64,000 nt of DNA, taken from contig CACJBX010000004.1 in assembly GCA_902591755.1 (NCBI GenBank), positions 85,578 through 149,577 on the forward strand, read 5' to 3'. The notes beneath the pieces are model-generated. The model was not told the DNA's origin and searched no databases. It saw nothing but the letters and a program-made list of their open reading frames with translations. Both the position numbers and the translations under genes were made by a program. Origin of the DNA: an uncultured Pelagibacteraceae bacterium. GTDB lineage: Bacteria; Pseudomonadota; Alphaproteobacteria; Pelagibacterales; Pelagibacteraceae. This document shows, in pieces, positions 8,336 to 21,396 of this stretch. Within the stretch, counting starts at the first letter, position 1; each line of letters opens with the position of its first letter.

Positions 8336-9356
8336 AAATTCAATTTTTAGTCTTCAAATAAGAAATAAAAAAATAAAAAAAATCTATCAAAGGTTTGAAT
8401 TTTTAATTAAACAGAAAGAATTCAAAAGGTATTTGGTTGCAGTATCTGGGGGCGCAGATAGTCTTGCTTTAGCATATCTTTCAAAATGCTATCAAATTAA
8501 AAATAAAGATAAAAAATTTCACTATGTTCATGTGGATCACAATCTAAGAGATACATCTTCGAAGGAGGCCCAGACTTTAAAAAAAATCTTAAGAAAATTT
8601 AAAATTGAGTGCAAAATAATTACATGGAAAAAAAAGACAAATATTAAAAAAACTCAATCAGACTCTAGAGATTATAGATTTAAGGTATTCGAAAGATTTT
8701 GTAAAACAAAAAAAATCAATACATTATTATTAGGCCATCATTTTGATGATTTTCAAGAAAATTTCTTCATCAGATTATTAAGAGGCTCTGGTCTTAAGGG
8801 ACTAGTATCTTTTTATAATTATAGAAATTTGCGAAGCAATAACATTAATATTGTTAGACCATTACTTGATTTTTCAAAAGAAGATTTATTGTATGTGACT
8901 AAAAAAACCTTCAATTTCCATATAGATGATCCATCAAATAGAAGCTTAGAATATTTGAGATCGCGGGTAAGATTTATGATTAATAATTTAAAAAAAAATG
9001 GTCTTGATGAAAAAAAGTTTAAAATGACTTTTGAAAATTTAATATCCTCGAATAAATCAATTGAATTTTTCGTACAAAAAAACATCAGTGAAAATTCTTA
9101 TATCAGCCCGTCCAAAAATAATAATAGAGCTCTCTTAACTTCAAAGTTTTTTGGTAGCACTGATGAAATAATTTTAAGATCTTTTACAAAAATCTTACAA
9201 GATATTAGTAGTAGATATTTTCCCGCTAGAGGCAAGGGTGTCTCAAGGATTATTAATCAAATTAAACAAAAATCCTTGACCAAAACAACTTTAGGAGGAT
9301 GTGTTATTGAAAAAATAGAGAATTCAGTAGTTATTTCTAAGGAAAACACAAAATAA
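8295..9356 (+). CDS. tilS: tRNA(Ile)-lysidine synthase
   Basis: TilS converts the wobble C of tRNA-Ile(CAU) to lysidine using ATP, so that AUA is read correctly, which matters greatly in an AT-rich genome. The PP-loop ATP-binding motif VAVSGGADSLALAY is clear near the N-terminus. HVDHNLRD and LGHHFDDFQENFFIRLLRGSGL are further family signatures. ATG 8295 (353 residues) is chosen over ATG 8262, since the latter only lengthens the overlap with cpoB. Even so the overlap with cpoB is 41 bases. The C-terminal domain is reduced compared with the longer E. coli protein. Confidence 0.88.
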   Translation: MKKKSSSVKRKKLKNSIFSLQIRNKKIKKIYQRFEFLIKQKEFKRYLVAVSGGADSLALAYLSKCYQIKNKDKKFHYVHVDHNLRDTSSKEAQTLKKILRKFKIECKIITWKKKTNIKKTQSDSRDYRFKVFERFCKTKKINTLLLGHHFDDFQENFFIRLLRGSGLKGLVSFYNYRNLRSNNINIVRPLLDFSKEDLLYVTKKTFNFHIDDPSNRSLEYLRSRVRFMINNLKKNGLDEKKFKMTFENLISSNKSIEFFVQKNISENSYISPSKNNNRALLTSKFFGSTDEIILRSFTKILQDISSRYFPARGKGVSRIINQIKQKSLTKTTLGGCVIEKIENSVVISKENTK

Positions 9357-9418
9357 ACTCATTTGTGTAACAATTTAGCACTTGTTAAATTTAGAATAAT
9401 TCTTAACTTATTAAACGT

Positions 9419-11326
9419 ATGAATTTAAAGAATCTAGCTATGTGGGTAATTATTGTTGTTTTGACTATAGGTCTTTACAACATGTTCAAGAATCCGCAAA
9501 ATCTTCAAAACAAAAATAATAAATCAATTATTTTCTCTGAATTTTTAACGGAGGTTGATAATGGAAGGGTTGTAGAAGTTCAGATACAAGGTAACAACAT
9601 TAAAGGTGTTATGGCCGATGGATCAGTTTTTTCAACATACTCACCGAACGATCCAAACTTAATAGAAAAATTAACTGATAAAGGTGTAAGTATATCTGCA
9701 GCTCCACTTGATGAGAAGATGCCATCTTTGTTTGGAGTTCTTTTATCGTGGTTCCCAATGTTACTTTTAATTGCTGTTTGGATATTTTTCATGAGACAAA
9801 TGCAAGGTGGTAAAGGTGGTGCCATGGGATTTGGAAGATCAAAAGCAAAGATGATGAATGAGATTAAAGGGAAAGTTACTTTTAACGATGTTGCTGGAGT
9901 TGAGGAAGCAAAAGAGGAAGTTCAAGAAGTGGTGGAGTTTTTGAGAGATCCAAAAAAATTTAGCAGATTGGGTGGTAAGATACCAAGAGGTTGTTTGTTA
10001 GTAGGTCCTCCAGGTACAGGAAAAACTTTACTTGCTAGAGCTATTGCCGGTGAAGCAGGTGTTCCTTTCTTCACGATTTCTGGATCAGACTTTGTTGAAA
10101 TGTTTGTTGGAGTTGGTGCTTCAAGAGTTAGAGATATGTTTGAACAAGGTAAAAAACATTCTCCATGTATAATTTTCATTGACGAGATAGATGCTGTTGG
10201 AAGAAGTAGAGGCGCAGGTTTAGGTGGAGGCAATGATGAAAGAGAACAAACATTAAACCAATTACTGGTTGAGATGGATGGATTTGATACAAATGAGGGT
10301 GTAATAATTATTGCTGCAACTAACAGACCTGACGTTTTAGATCCAGCGCTTTTAAGACCAGGAAGATTTGATAGACAAGTTGTAGTTTCAAATCCAGATA
10401 TTATAGGTCGAGAAAAGATTTTAAAAGTTCATGCTAAAAAAATTTCTATGTCTCCAGATGTAAATTTAAGAACTGTCGCAAGAGGAACACCTGGATTTTC
10501 AGGAGCAGATCTTGCTAATTTAGTTAACGAGGCTGCATTGTTAGCTGCGAGAAAAAATAAAAGAATTGTAACATCTCAAGAATTTGAAGATGCAAAAGAC
10601 AAGGTGATGATGGGTGCCGAAAGAAGATCTATGGTCATGACAGAAGATGAGAAGAAATTAACTGCTTACCACGAAGGTGGACATGCAATAGTTTCTTTTA
10701 ACTTGCCAAATTACGATCCAATACATAAAGCAACAATCATTCCTAGAGGAAGAGCGTTAGGAATGGTCATGAATCTTCCAGAAAGAGATAAACATGGTCA
10801 CTCTATTAAATATTTGAAAGCAAGATTGGCTGTGTGCTTTGGAGGAAGAGTTGCCGAAGAACTCATATTTGGCAAAGATAATATATCAACAGGTGCAGGT
10901 GGGGGAAATGGTTCAGACATTAACCAAGCAACCTCATTAGCAAGAGCTATGGTTACAAAGTATGGAATGAGTGAGGAACTTGGTCCTGTTGAATACGGTG
11001 AAAATCAAGAGGAAGTTTTCCTTGGAAGATCTGTAACACAAACACAAAGTGTTTCAGAGGCTGTTGCTCAAAAAATTGACAGAGAAATAAGAAAACTTGT
11101 TGACGAAGGTTACAATCAAGCAAAAACTATTTTAACAAACAAAATTGATGATTTGCATAAAATAGCAAAAGCTCTTTTAACTTATGAAACTTTGACTGGT
11201 GAGGATATAGCAAAAATAATTAACAAAAACGAATATCCACCTAATAAGGAAGATTTAAAAGTTGATGATGAAAGTTCTGACTCCGCTTTAGGATCAATTG
11301 GTTTAAAACCAAAAATTGTTCATTAA
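9419..11326 (+). CDS. ftsH: ATP-dependent zinc metalloprotease FtsH
   Basis: A 635-residue membrane-anchored AAA+ protease that degrades membrane and regulatory proteins such as sigma-32. Two membrane helices (about 5-22 and 105-125) flank a small periplasmic domain. Walker A is GPPGTGKT at 196-203, Walker B is IIFIDEID at 251-258, the second region of homology contains RPGRFDRQ, and the zinc site HEGGH is at 418-422. The length is normal. A 62-bp gap precedes it with no Shine-Dalgarno close to the ATG. It is followed by folP and glmM, as in many proteobacteria. Confidence 0.97.
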   Translation: MNLKNLAMWVIIVVLTIGLYNMFKNPQNLQNKNNKSIIFSEFLTEVDNGRVVEVQIQGNNIKGVMADGSVFSTYSPNDPNLIEKLTDKGVSISAAPLDEKMPSLFGVLLSWFPMLLLIAVWIFFMRQMQGGKGGAMGFGRSKAKMMNEIKGKVTFNDVAGVEEAKEEVQEVVEFLRDPKKFSRLGGKIPRGCLLVGPPGTGKTLLARAIAGEAGVPFFTISGSDFVEMFVGVGASRVRDMFEQGKKHSPCIIFIDEIDAVGRSRGAGLGGGNDEREQTLNQLLVEMDGFDTNEGVIIIAATNRPDVLDPALLRPGRFDRQVVVSNPDIIGREKILKVHAKKISMSPDVNLRTVARGTPGFSGADLANLVNEAALLAARKNKRIVTSQEFEDAKDKVMMGAERRSMVMTEDEKKLTAYHEGGHAIVSFNLPNYDPIHKATIIPRGRALGMVMNLPERDKHGHSIKYLKARLAVCFGGRVAEELIFGKDNISTGAGGGNGSDINQATSLARAMVTKYGMSEELGPVEYGENQEEVFLGRSVTQTQSVSEAVAQKIDREIRKLVDEGYNQAKTILTNKIDDLHKIAKALLTYETLTGEDIAKIINKNEYPPNKEDLKVDDESSDSALGSIGLKPKIVH

Positions 11327-11332
11327 TATTTA

Positions 11333-12382
11333 ATGTTAAAATATTACACTAGAGCGTGTAATTTCTATTATGGCGACCATTCAACTTTGATGGTCAATAA
11401 AAAACTTGCTCTCCCACTTAATGGAAATGATAAAATTTCTTTTGATACAATAGAACTTATAACAAGAAAAAAGAAAAAAAGAATCCACATTTCAAAATTA
11501 AATTTTTTAAGTAAAAATTTAAAAAAAAAAGTAAAATTTGATATAAAAAATATAACTAAAAAAAAAAACTTTTCTAAACTAAAGTTTAAGTCTGTACCTC
11601 TAATAATGGGAGTTGTTAATTTAACCCCTGATAGTTTTTCAGATGGTGGAAAATATAATAATCATAAAGATGCTTTAAAAAGAATAAAACATTTTATTGA
11701 AAAAGGATCGTCAATTATTGATATAGGTGGAGAGTCCACAAGACCAGGATCAAATGATGTAAATGAAAAAATTGAGTGGAAAAGGATTAAGGAAGTATTA
11801 AAAAAAACAAAAAAATTTAAAAATGTAATATCTGTTGATACTCGAAAAAGTGCCATAATGGAAAAAAGTTTAAAATATGGTGCCCATATCATTAATGATG
11901 TTTCCGGACTCAATTACGATCCTAATACATTAAAAATCCTAAGAAATAAAAAAACCCCCTTTATAATTCATCACATGCAAGGTAATCCAAAAACAATGCA
12001 AATTAAACCTTCGTATGAAAACGTCTTGCTAGATATTTATGATTTCTTTCAAAAAAAAATTTTAGAACTAGAGGACAATGGTATAAATCATAAGAATATT
12101 ATTTTGGATCCAGGAATTGGTTTTGGAAAAAGATTGAAACATAATATTACCTTATTAAGAAACATTTCTATTTTCCATTCACTTGGATTTCCTATAATGT
12201 TGGGCACTTCTAGAAAAAGATTTATTAAAGACATTTCTGGGATAAACGATAGTAAGGAAAGACTAGGGGGAACTATATCATCTAGTTTGTGTGCTATGAT
12301 GCAGGGTATTCAGATTTTAAGAGTTCACGATGTGAATGAAGTTAATCAAAGTATCAAAGTTTTTAAATCACTAAAATTTTAA
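11333..12382 (+). CDS. folP: Dihydropteroate synthase
   Basis: A 349-residue enzyme joining p-aminobenzoate to the pterin diphosphate in folate synthesis. The core starts near residue 85 with LIMGVVNLTPDSFSDGG; GGESTRPG, ISVDTRK, INDVSG, HMQGNPKTMQ, DPGIGFGK and LGTSRKRF all match the family. An N-terminal stretch of about 80 residues, very rich in Lys, precedes the core and is unlike the short E. coli enzyme; similar N-terminal additions are seen in alphaproteobacterial FolP. It abuts glmM with no gap. Confidence 0.92.
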   Translation: MLKYYTRACNFYYGDHSTLMVNKKLALPLNGNDKISFDTIELITRKKKKRIHISKLNFLSKNLKKKVKFDIKNITKKKNFSKLKFKSVPLIMGVVNLTPDSFSDGGKYNNHKDALKRIKHFIEKGSSIIDIGGESTRPGSNDVNEKIEWKRIKEVLKKTKKFKNVISVDTRKSAIMEKSLKYGAHIINDVSGLNYDPNTLKILRNKKTPFIIHHMQGNPKTMQIKPSYENVLLDIYDFFQKKILELEDNGINHKNIILDPGIGFGKRLKHNITLLRNISIFHSLGFPIMLGTSRKRFIKDISGINDSKERLGGTISSSLCAMMQGIQILRVHDVNEVNQSIKVFKSLKF

Positions 12383-13714
12383 ATGACTAAAAAATATTTT
12401 GGAACTGATGGAATTAGAGGGAAGGTTAACCAGACTAAAATTAATGGTGAAATGTTTTTTAAATTTGGCCTAGCAGCAGGTACATATTTTAATAATCAGA
12501 AAAAATCAAAACAAACAGCTATTATTGCAAAAGATACAAGACTCTCAGGATATACACTTGAGCCCGCATTGGTGTCTGGATTGGCCTCAGCAGGAATGCA
12601 TGTCTACACGCTTGGGCCTTTACCAACAAATGGATTAGCGATGTTAACAAAAAAGATGAAAGCCAACATGGGAATTATGATTACAGCGTCTCATAATCCA
12701 TATTATGATAATGGACTAAAATTATTTGGACCAGATGGCCTAAAACTCTCTGACAAAATTGAAAAGAAAATAGAAAAACTAATTGACTCTAAAATAGCAA
12801 AAAATCTTTCTGAGCCAAAAATTTTAGGAAGGGTAAAGAGATTAGAGGATGCAAATGATAAATATATAAAAATATTAAAAGACAATTTTCCAAAAGGTTT
12901 TAAGTTAAAAGGAATGAAAATTGCAATAGATTGTGCTAACGGGGCAAGTTATAAATCTGGACCAAAATTATTACGGAGTTTGGGTGCAAAAGTAATTGAG
13001 TATGGGACTTCTCCAAATGGTTTAAATATTAATGATAATTGTGGCTCAACCTTTCCGCAAAAGATCAAATCTTTAGTTCGAAAAAACAAAGCTCATATCG
13101 GGATATCTTTAGATGGCGACGCAGACAGAATAATTGTATCTGACGAGAAGGGGAACATTGTTGATGGTGATAAAATTATTGCGATGCTAGCAACCAGATG
13201 GAAAAGAAAGAAAATTCTTAAAGGTGGTGTAATTGGCACCCTAATGTCAAATTATGGATTACAAAATTTTTTTAGAGATCAAAAAATTAAATTTATCAGA
13301 GCTAATGTAGGAGACAGATATGTTAAGGAAAAAATGCAAAAAGAAAACTTTAATTTAGGTGGAGAGCAATCTGGGCATATTATACTTGGCAAATTTGCAA
13401 CAACAGGTGATGGACTATTAGTTGCACTAGAAATTCTATTTTCAATGAGAAAAGGTAAAAAGGCGAGTGAGCTTTTTGATTTATTTGAATTAACACCTCA
13501 AATATTAGAAAATGTAAAGGTTAAAAATAAATCAATTATTAATTCTACTAAGTGTAAAGTTGCTATTAAAAAATCTGAAGGAATAATTAAAAATTATGGT
13601 AGAATGCTTGTAAGAAAATCTGGCACAGAGCCTAAAATCAGAATTATGGGTGAGTCGAACAATATTCATTTATTAAAAAAATGTATAAATATTGTAAAAA
13701 GGTCAATTAAATAA
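12383..13714 (+). CDS. glmM: Phosphoglucosamine mutase
   Basis: A 443-residue enzyme interconverting glucosamine-6-P and glucosamine-1-P for UDP-GlcNAc, peptidoglycan and lipid A synthesis. The active-site phosphoserine loop TASHNP places Ser at 103. The metal-binding loop is DGDADR (about 239-244), and the phosphate-binding end is VRKSGTEPKIRIM near residue 413. The length is normal. It is immediately adjacent to folP upstream and thiD downstream. Confidence 0.95.
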   Translation: MTKKYFGTDGIRGKVNQTKINGEMFFKFGLAAGTYFNNQKKSKQTAIIAKDTRLSGYTLEPALVSGLASAGMHVYTLGPLPTNGLAMLTKKMKANMGIMITASHNPYYDNGLKLFGPDGLKLSDKIEKKIEKLIDSKIAKNLSEPKILGRVKRLEDANDKYIKILKDNFPKGFKLKGMKIAIDCANGASYKSGPKLLRSLGAKVIEYGTSPNGLNINDNCGSTFPQKIKSLVRKNKAHIGISLDGDADRIIVSDEKGNIVDGDKIIAMLATRWKRKKILKGGVIGTLMSNYGLQNFFRDQKIKFIRANVGDRYVKEKMQKENFNLGGEQSGHIILGKFATTGDGLLVALEILFSMRKGKKASELFDLFELTPQILENVKVKNKSIINSTKCKVAIKKSEGIIKNYGRMLVRKSGTEPKIRIMGESNNIHLLKKCINIVKRSIK

Positions 13715-13715
13715 A

Positions 13716-16701
<2,986 letters not shown>

Positions 16702-16749
16702 TTTATTACTATGTATTTAATAAATAATTAATTTTTTGCAATATTGTAA

Positions 16750-17727
16750 TTACTTCGAATTTCTAAGCTTTTTTAACAGGGTATTTAAATCTTGAGGTAA
16801 ATTTGATGTAAATTCGACTTCCTTATTTTTTGAGGGATGATTGAACCCAAGAGTTTTTGCATGTAAGAATTGTCTATCTAGTTTAAGAATTAGATTATTT
16901 AAATCATCATTAATATTTCTGAATTTCTTAAACTTTTTTTTATATTTTTTGTCCCCTAAAATATTGTTACCTTTGTAACTCATGTGAACTCTAATTTGAT
17001 GGGTTCTACCAGTTTCCAATCTACACTCAATTAAACTAAAAGTTGGTGTTTTTTCATTTTCAAAAATTTCCAAGGTTTTATAATTAGTAATTGCATTTTT
17101 TCCTTTAGTGAGACCAACCTGCATTAATTGTCTATTTTTTGAGCTTCTTGTAATCAATGTTTCAATTCTACCAGTTTGAGGCCTTAGCTTTCCCCATACA
17201 AGAGCTTGGTAAACTCTTTTAATTGTATGGTCGTTAAATTGAATAGATAATTTTTCGTGTGTTCTATTATTTTTCGCAACCACAACTAGACCAGATGTAT
17301 CTTTATCAATTCTATGAACGATTCCTGGTCTAAGTTCATCACCAATAGTTGAAAGATTTTTACTATCATAAAATATTAAGGCATTTACCAATGTTTTGTT
17401 GTAGTCCCCAGCTCCAGGATGCATAGATATCCCAGCAGGTTTGTTTATTACCATTAAATCTTTATCCTCATAAATGACATTAAGTTTGAAATCAAATGGT
17501 TCTAAAGAAGCTTTCTGTGGCTCAGGTATTTCAAGTTTTATATTGTCATTTTCACTAACTTTTTTTGATGGGTCGGTGCAAATTTTTTCATTTATCAACA
17601 ATCTATGATTTAAAATTAAATTTTTAACTCTAGTTCTACTGAGTTCCTTTTTGTTATTTGATAAAAATAGATCAACTCTCTGATCGTTTTCATTAACCTT
17701 AACAATAAACTTAATGATATTTTTCAT
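16750..17727 (-). CDS. rluD: 23S rRNA pseudouridine synthase, RluD family
   Basis: A 325-residue enzyme. An N-terminal S4 RNA-binding domain (about 12-70) is followed by the RluA-family catalytic domain. The catalytic aspartate is D141 in GIVHRIDKDTSGLVVVAK; NKPAGISMHPG and ETGRTHQIRVHM are also family motifs. By length and domain order it is closest to RluD, which modifies helix 69 of 23S rRNA. The exact target is inferred. It is transcribed away from tRNA-Arg, whose promoter overlaps its 5' end. Confidence 0.88.
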   Translation of the reverse strand: MKNIIKFIVKVNENDQRVDLFLSNNKKELSRTRVKNLILNHRLLINEKICTDPSKKVSENDNIKLEIPEPQKASLEPFDFKLNVIYEDKDLMVINKPAGISMHPGAGDYNKTLVNALIFYDSKNLSTIGDELRPGIVHRIDKDTSGLVVVAKNNRTHEKLSIQFNDHTIKRVYQALVWGKLRPQTGRIETLITRSSKNRQLMQVGLTKGKNAITNYKTLEIFENEKTPTFSLIECRLETGRTHQIRVHMSYKGNNILGDKKYKKKFKKFRNINDDLNNLILKLDRQFLHAKTLGFNHPSKNKEVEFTSNLPQDLNTLLKKLRNSK

Positions 17728-17731
17728 AAAT

Positions 17732-17737
17732 TATAAT
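17732..17737 (+). promoter_or_regulatory. Candidate -10 box for tRNA-Arg
   Basis: A perfect TATAAT ends 13 bases before the tRNA 5' end, a normal distance for a stable-RNA promoter. No good -35 is seen at 17 bp; the expected place falls inside the 5' end of rluD on the other strand. Confidence 0.4.
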
Positions 17738-17750
17738 ATTAATACTATAT

Positions 17751-17827
17751 GCGCTTGTAGCTCAACTGGATAGAGCGCCTGACTTCGGATCAGGAGGTTC
17801 TGGGTTCGACTCCTAGCAGGCGCACCA
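17751..17827 (+). tRNA. tRNA-Arg (anticodon TCG)
   Basis: A full cloverleaf is readable. The acceptor stem GCGCTTG pairs with CAGGCGC, the anticodon stem CCTGA/TCAGG encloses loop CTTCGGA with anticodon TCG, the T loop is TTCGACT, and CCA is encoded at 17825-17827. It reads CGN arginine codons, particularly CGA. Confidence 0.95.
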
Positions 17828-17829
17828 AA

Positions 17830-18621
17830 TTATTCCCCTATATTAATTAATGTTCCCTTTTTACGGGCTTTACTGAAAGAGTAGTAAAATAAGCAAATGG
17901 AGATAAATAAATATAATCCATTTAAATAAAATGCTTTAAAAATATTTTCTACATTTACAAATCCATTGACTAAAATATTTCTAGCCTCCTCAAATATGTA
18001 TACGAGTGGTAGTGCATAAGCAATTTTTTGAAATATTTCAGGTAATATATCTACAGGATAATAAATACATCCAAAAGGAGCCAACAGAAACATAGTTGAC
18101 CAGGCAATATTTTCAAATGAAGGGCCAAACCTAAGTAGACCAGAAGAAACTAGTATACCTAGCGTTATTCCAAAAATATAGAGACTAAGAAATAAAAAAA
18201 ATAAACTTAAACCTAAATCTAATATAGAAATTCCAAATAGAGGAGAAGTTAAAAGAATTGCAGGAACTAAACCGATTAAAGCTCTTACTAAAGCTGTGAA
18301 TATTAATGAGATTAAAATTTCACTTTTTTTTATAGGTGAGATAAATAAATTTGTAAAATTTCTACTCCAGATTTCCTCTAAAAAAAGCATATTAAACCCG
18401 ATACTTGTTCTAAATAGAAAATCATAAAGTATCGCGCATGTTAATATTATTCCAACAGCATTATTATAATACGAGCTGTATGTTGTAAAAAAATTTGAGA
18501 TGAAACCCCATAAAGTAATTTGTATTGTTGGCCAATATATTAGATCTAAGATTCTTGGAAAAGACCTAGTTATTAAAAAAAAGTGTCTTAAGAACAATCC
18601 ATACATTCTACCTATATTCAT
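17830..18621 (-). CDS. ABC-2 type exporter permease
   Basis: A 263-residue integral membrane protein with about six hydrophobic helices and the ABC-2 pattern near the C-terminal half (LLAPFGCIYYPVDILPEIFQKIAYALPLVYIFEEAR). It is the membrane partner of the ATPase encoded 1 base upstream on the same strand. ABC-2 pairs of this size export polysaccharides, lipids or drugs; the substrate cannot be told from sequence. The similarity to NodJ/YadH-like permeases is only general. It lies directly downstream of the ATPase and ends next to tRNA-Arg. Confidence 0.8.
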   Translation of the reverse strand: MNIGRMYGLFLRHFFLITRSFPRILDLIYWPTIQITLWGFISNFFTTYSSYYNNAVGIILTCAILYDFLFRTSIGFNMLFLEEIWSRNFTNLFISPIKKSEILISLIFTALVRALIGLVPAILLTSPLFGISILDLGLSLFFLFLSLYIFGITLGILVSSGLLRFGPSFENIAWSTMFLLAPFGCIYYPVDILPEIFQKIAYALPLVYIFEEARNILVNGFVNVENIFKAFYLNGLYLFISICLFYYSFSKARKKGTLINIGE

Positions 18622-18622
18622 A

Positions 18623-19345
18623 TTAATTCCTTACAAGTTTTAAAAAAACTTCCTCCAGATTTTGTCTTCCATGTTTTTTAACTAGATCATTTGGTTTACC
18701 TTGATCAATTATCAAACCGTTTTTCATCATCATTATTGACGAACACAATCTAGTTACTTCATCCATGTTATGAGATGCTAATAATATAGATACCTTTTTT
18801 TCTTTTTTATAATTTTCTAAAAAGGTTCTTACAAAATCTCCCGTTTCTGGATCAAGTGAAGCTGTAGGTTCATCGAGCAATAAGACAGATGGATTGTTGA
18901 TAATCGCTTTAGCTAAGCTAATTCTATTTTTTTGCCCTGAAGATAATTCTCCAGTCACTCTATCAAGCAAATTTTGCAATCTCAGTTCTTCTACCAAATA
19001 ATCTATTCTATTATTTAAGTTTTTGACAGAATACAGTTTTCCATAAACAATTAGATTCTGCTTAACTGTAAGTTTCTTTGGTAATTCAATATACGGAGAA
19101 ATAAAATTTATCTTTTGAAGAATCTCAATTCTATTTTTTTCTAGTTGAAAGCCGTTAATCAAAACTTGCCCACTTGTAGGTTTTAATAAACCTAAAATCA
19201 TACCTATAGTAGTAGTTTTTCCACAGCCATTAGGACCAAGCAACCCAATTATTTCATTTTCTTTTATTTCAAAATTAATATTCTTAACCGCTTCTTTATT
19301 TCCATAATTCTTTTTAAGATCAATTACTTTTATTGAATTTTCCAT
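18623..19345 (-). CDS. ABC transporter ATP-binding protein
   Basis: A 240-residue nucleotide-binding subunit. Walker A GPNGCGKTT is at 37-45, the signature LSSGQKNRISLAKA is near 134, and Walker B VLLLDEPTASLD is followed by the H-loop LLASHNMDE. It resembles the CcmA/NodI-type ATPases that work with ABC-2 permeases. Its start overlaps the tsaC stop by 1 base, so the three minus-strand genes are probably one transcript. The substrate is unknown. Confidence 0.88.
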   Translation of the reverse strand: MENSIKVIDLKKNYGNKEAVKNINFEIKENEIIGLLGPNGCGKTTTIGMILGLLKPTSGQVLINGFQLEKNRIEILQKINFISPYIELPKKLTVKQNLIVYGKLYSVKNLNNRIDYLVEELRLQNLLDRVTGELSSGQKNRISLAKAIINNPSVLLLDEPTASLDPETGDFVRTFLENYKKEKKVSILLASHNMDEVTRLCSSIMMMKNGLIIDQGKPNDLVKKHGRQNLEEVFLKLVRN

Positions 19346-20289
19346 TACTTTACTGAAGCCCTTTTAAGTCTTTCATTGATTGCTTCCCCAAATCCATAAT
19401 TAGGAATTTTTTCTACAGCAATACTTTTATAATCTTTATTTTTAATATTTCTTAAAACTTTATACAAATTTTTTGCAGCTTCTTTTAAATCTTTTTTTTT
19501 ACTTAAATAATAATAATCCTTTGAATTTTTTTTTCTTTTTTTAATTAAAATAAAAGCTTCATTTTCTTTTGGTTTTTTCTTGTTTAGCCTTATAGGTATT
19601 CCAGGTGAATAATGTAAACTTAATTGTCCTGGGACAACAATTGTTTTATCATTTTTTTTATACAGGATTTTTTTTCTCAAAACTTTGTTAATTCTTTTTC
19701 TTTCAATTCCTCCTAGCCTTAATATTTTTGGCTTTCCTAACAAACTAACTATAGTGGACTCTAATCCTATTTTAGATCTACCACCGTTAAGAATAAATTT
19801 AATTCTTTCTCCAAATTCATCCTTTACATCTTCTTTTGTTACTGGACTTATTTTTGAGGATATGTTTGCACTTGGTGCTGCTAGAGGATATTTCAATATT
19901 TTTAAAAGTTTTATAGCCAGATGATGTCTAGGAAACCTAACAGCTAGTGTTTTTTTATTATTAGTTACGATTTTTGAAATATTACTATTTTTTTTTAATT
20001 TTAAAACGAATGTAATAGGTCCTGGACAATATTTTTTATATAACTTTAAAAATTCTTCATTAATCATACAGTCGTTATTAAGCATTTTTAAGCTACAATA
20101 ATGCACTATGAGTGGATTTCTTTTATTTCTTTTCTTAAGTTTGAATATTTTTAAGGTAGCCTTTTTTGAATAAGCATTAGCCGCTAAACCATAAACGGTT
20201 TCAGTCGGAAACCCAATACATTCATTTTTATCTAAATAATATTTAGCTTTTTTAATATTTGAAAGATTATAATTCATGTAATAATACAA
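19345..20289 (-). CDS. tsaC: Threonylcarbamoyl-AMP synthase, Sua5 type
   Basis: A 314-residue enzyme making threonylcarbamoyl-AMP for the t6A37 modification of ANN-decoding tRNAs. Residues up to about 190 form the YrdC domain (IGFPTETVYGLAANA, AAPSANISSKISPV, ILNGGRSKIGLESTIV). The remainder is the Sua5-specific C-terminal domain after PGQLSLHYSPG. This makes it a long Sua5-type protein rather than the short TsaC. Translation could also begin at the second ATG (20277), four codons in. It is divergent from xseB with only 8 bp between the two start codons. Confidence 0.9.
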   Translation of the reverse strand: MYYYMNYNLSNIKKAKYYLDKNECIGFPTETVYGLAANAYSKKATLKIFKLKKRNKRNPLIVHYCSLKMLNNDCMINEEFLKLYKKYCPGPITFVLKLKKNSNISKIVTNNKKTLAVRFPRHHLAIKLLKILKYPLAAPSANISSKISPVTKEDVKDEFGERIKFILNGGRSKIGLESTIVSLLGKPKILRLGGIERKRINKVLRKKILYKKNDKTIVVPGQLSLHYSPGIPIRLNKKKPKENEAFILIKKRKKNSKDYYYLSKKKDLKEAAKNLYKVLRNIKNKDYKSIAVEKIPNYGFGEAINERLKRASVK

Positions 20290-20297
20290 ACTAATAT

Positions 20298-20552
20298 ATG
20301 AAACAAAAAAATTTACCAGATGATATTGAGTCTAAATCTTTAGATGAACTTAAAGAAATTCTTAATAATTTGGTTGAAAAAATTGAAAAAAATAAAGCTT
20401 CAAATCAACTCGAAGAGGATTATCTTGAAATATTTAAATTAAATAAATTTATTGAAAAAAAGTTTCAAAATACCTCAAGAGAAATATCTGAGAAAAACAA
20501 ATTAAAAATAAAACAAATTCTAAAAAAAAAAGATGGAAAAAAAACTAAATAA
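20298..20552 (+). CDS. xseB: Exodeoxyribonuclease VII small subunit
   Basis: An 84-residue helical protein with the small-subunit pattern SLDELKEILNNLVEKIE and LEEDYLEIFKLNKFIEKKF. It joins XseA to form exonuclease VII, which degrades single-stranded DNA. xseB next to ispA and dxs is a widely conserved proteobacterial order. Its 3' end overlaps ispA by 20 bases. xseA is not in the window. Confidence 0.85.
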   Translation: MKQKNLPDDIESKSLDELKEILNNLVEKIEKNKASNQLEEDYLEIFKLNKFIEKKFQNTSREISEKNKLKIKQILKKKDGKKTK

Positions 20553-21396
20553 AACAGGAAAAGATATAAATAAATTTCTCAAGAATTTTTTAAAAAAACA
20601 GAGAAGAACTGACTTAATCACTTCAATGAATTATGGTTTATTTCCTGGTGGAAAAAAAATAAGATCAAAGATCATTGTTGACGTAGGAAAAATTTTTTCA
20701 GTTCCTTATTATCATTTAGTAAGGGTAGGAGCTGCAGTGGAATGTATTCATGCATATTCACTTATACACGATGATTTGCCATGTATGGATAATGACGATT
20801 TAAGAAGGGGAAAGTTAAGCACACACAAAAAATTTGGTGAAGCAACAGCAGTCCTAGCTGGCAATTCACTGCTTACCTTAGCCTTTGAAATTTTAAGCGA
20901 AAAAAGTTTCAATATTAGTGAAAATAAAAAAAGTAAATTAATAAATTTACTCTCAAATACTTCAGGCCATTTAGGAATTGCAGGGGGCCAATATTTAGAT
21001 CTTAATTTTGAAAAAAAAAGAGTAAGTAAAAGAAAAATTATAGATATGCAGCTTAATAAAACTGGTAAACTTTTTTCATTTTCCACTATAGCGCCGCTAG
21101 TTATTGCTAATAAGTTTGGGAAGATAAATCAGTTTAAAAAGATAGGTTTAGATATTGGACTTTTATTTCAAATTATTGATGATTTTCTAGATTACAGTGG
21201 AAGTGAGAAAAAGATTGGAAAAAAAACTGGAAAAGACAAAAAAAAGGGCAAGGCGACTTTAATAAGTTTACTCGGGTATAAAAATGCTGTTAAATATTCT
21301 TCTTATTTAAAAAATAGAATAATTTCTTCTTTAAGTAAGTATAAAAGTAAAGATTTGATTGAAACTGTAGAGTTTGTGGTAAATAGAAAAAAATGA
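20533..21396 (+). CDS. ispA: Farnesyl diphosphate synthase (short-chain polyprenyl synthase)
   Basis: A 287-residue prenyltransferase building C15 farnesyl diphosphate from IPP and DMAPP. The first aspartate-rich motif DDLPCMD is at 80-86 with the two-residue insertion typical of bacterial FPP synthases. The second is DDFLD near 216. The lysine/arginine IPP site GGKKIRSK lies near 39-46. It is placed between xseB and dxs, all overlapping, so isoprenoid supply is co-regulated. Confidence 0.92.
   Translation: MEKKLNKTGKDINKFLKNFLKKQRRTDLITSMNYGLFPGGKKIRSKIIVDVGKIFSVPYYHLVRVGAAVECIHAYSLIHDDLPCMDNDDLRRGKLSTHKKFGEATAVLAGNSLLTLAFEILSEKSFNISENKKSKLINLLSNTSGHLGIAGGQYLDLNFEKKRVSKRKIIDMQLNKTGKLFSFSTIAPLVIANKFGKINQFKKIGLDIGLLFQIIDDFLDYSGSEKKIGKKTGKDKKKGKATLISLLGYKNAVKYSSYLKNRIISSLSKYKSKDLIETVEFVVNRKK

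Noticed and set aside
17751..17830. tRNA-Arg as an integration site for a mobile element
   Set aside because: No integrase, no repeated tRNA 3' end and no phage-like genes are nearby; the adjacent genes are an ordinary ABC-2 exporter and rluD.
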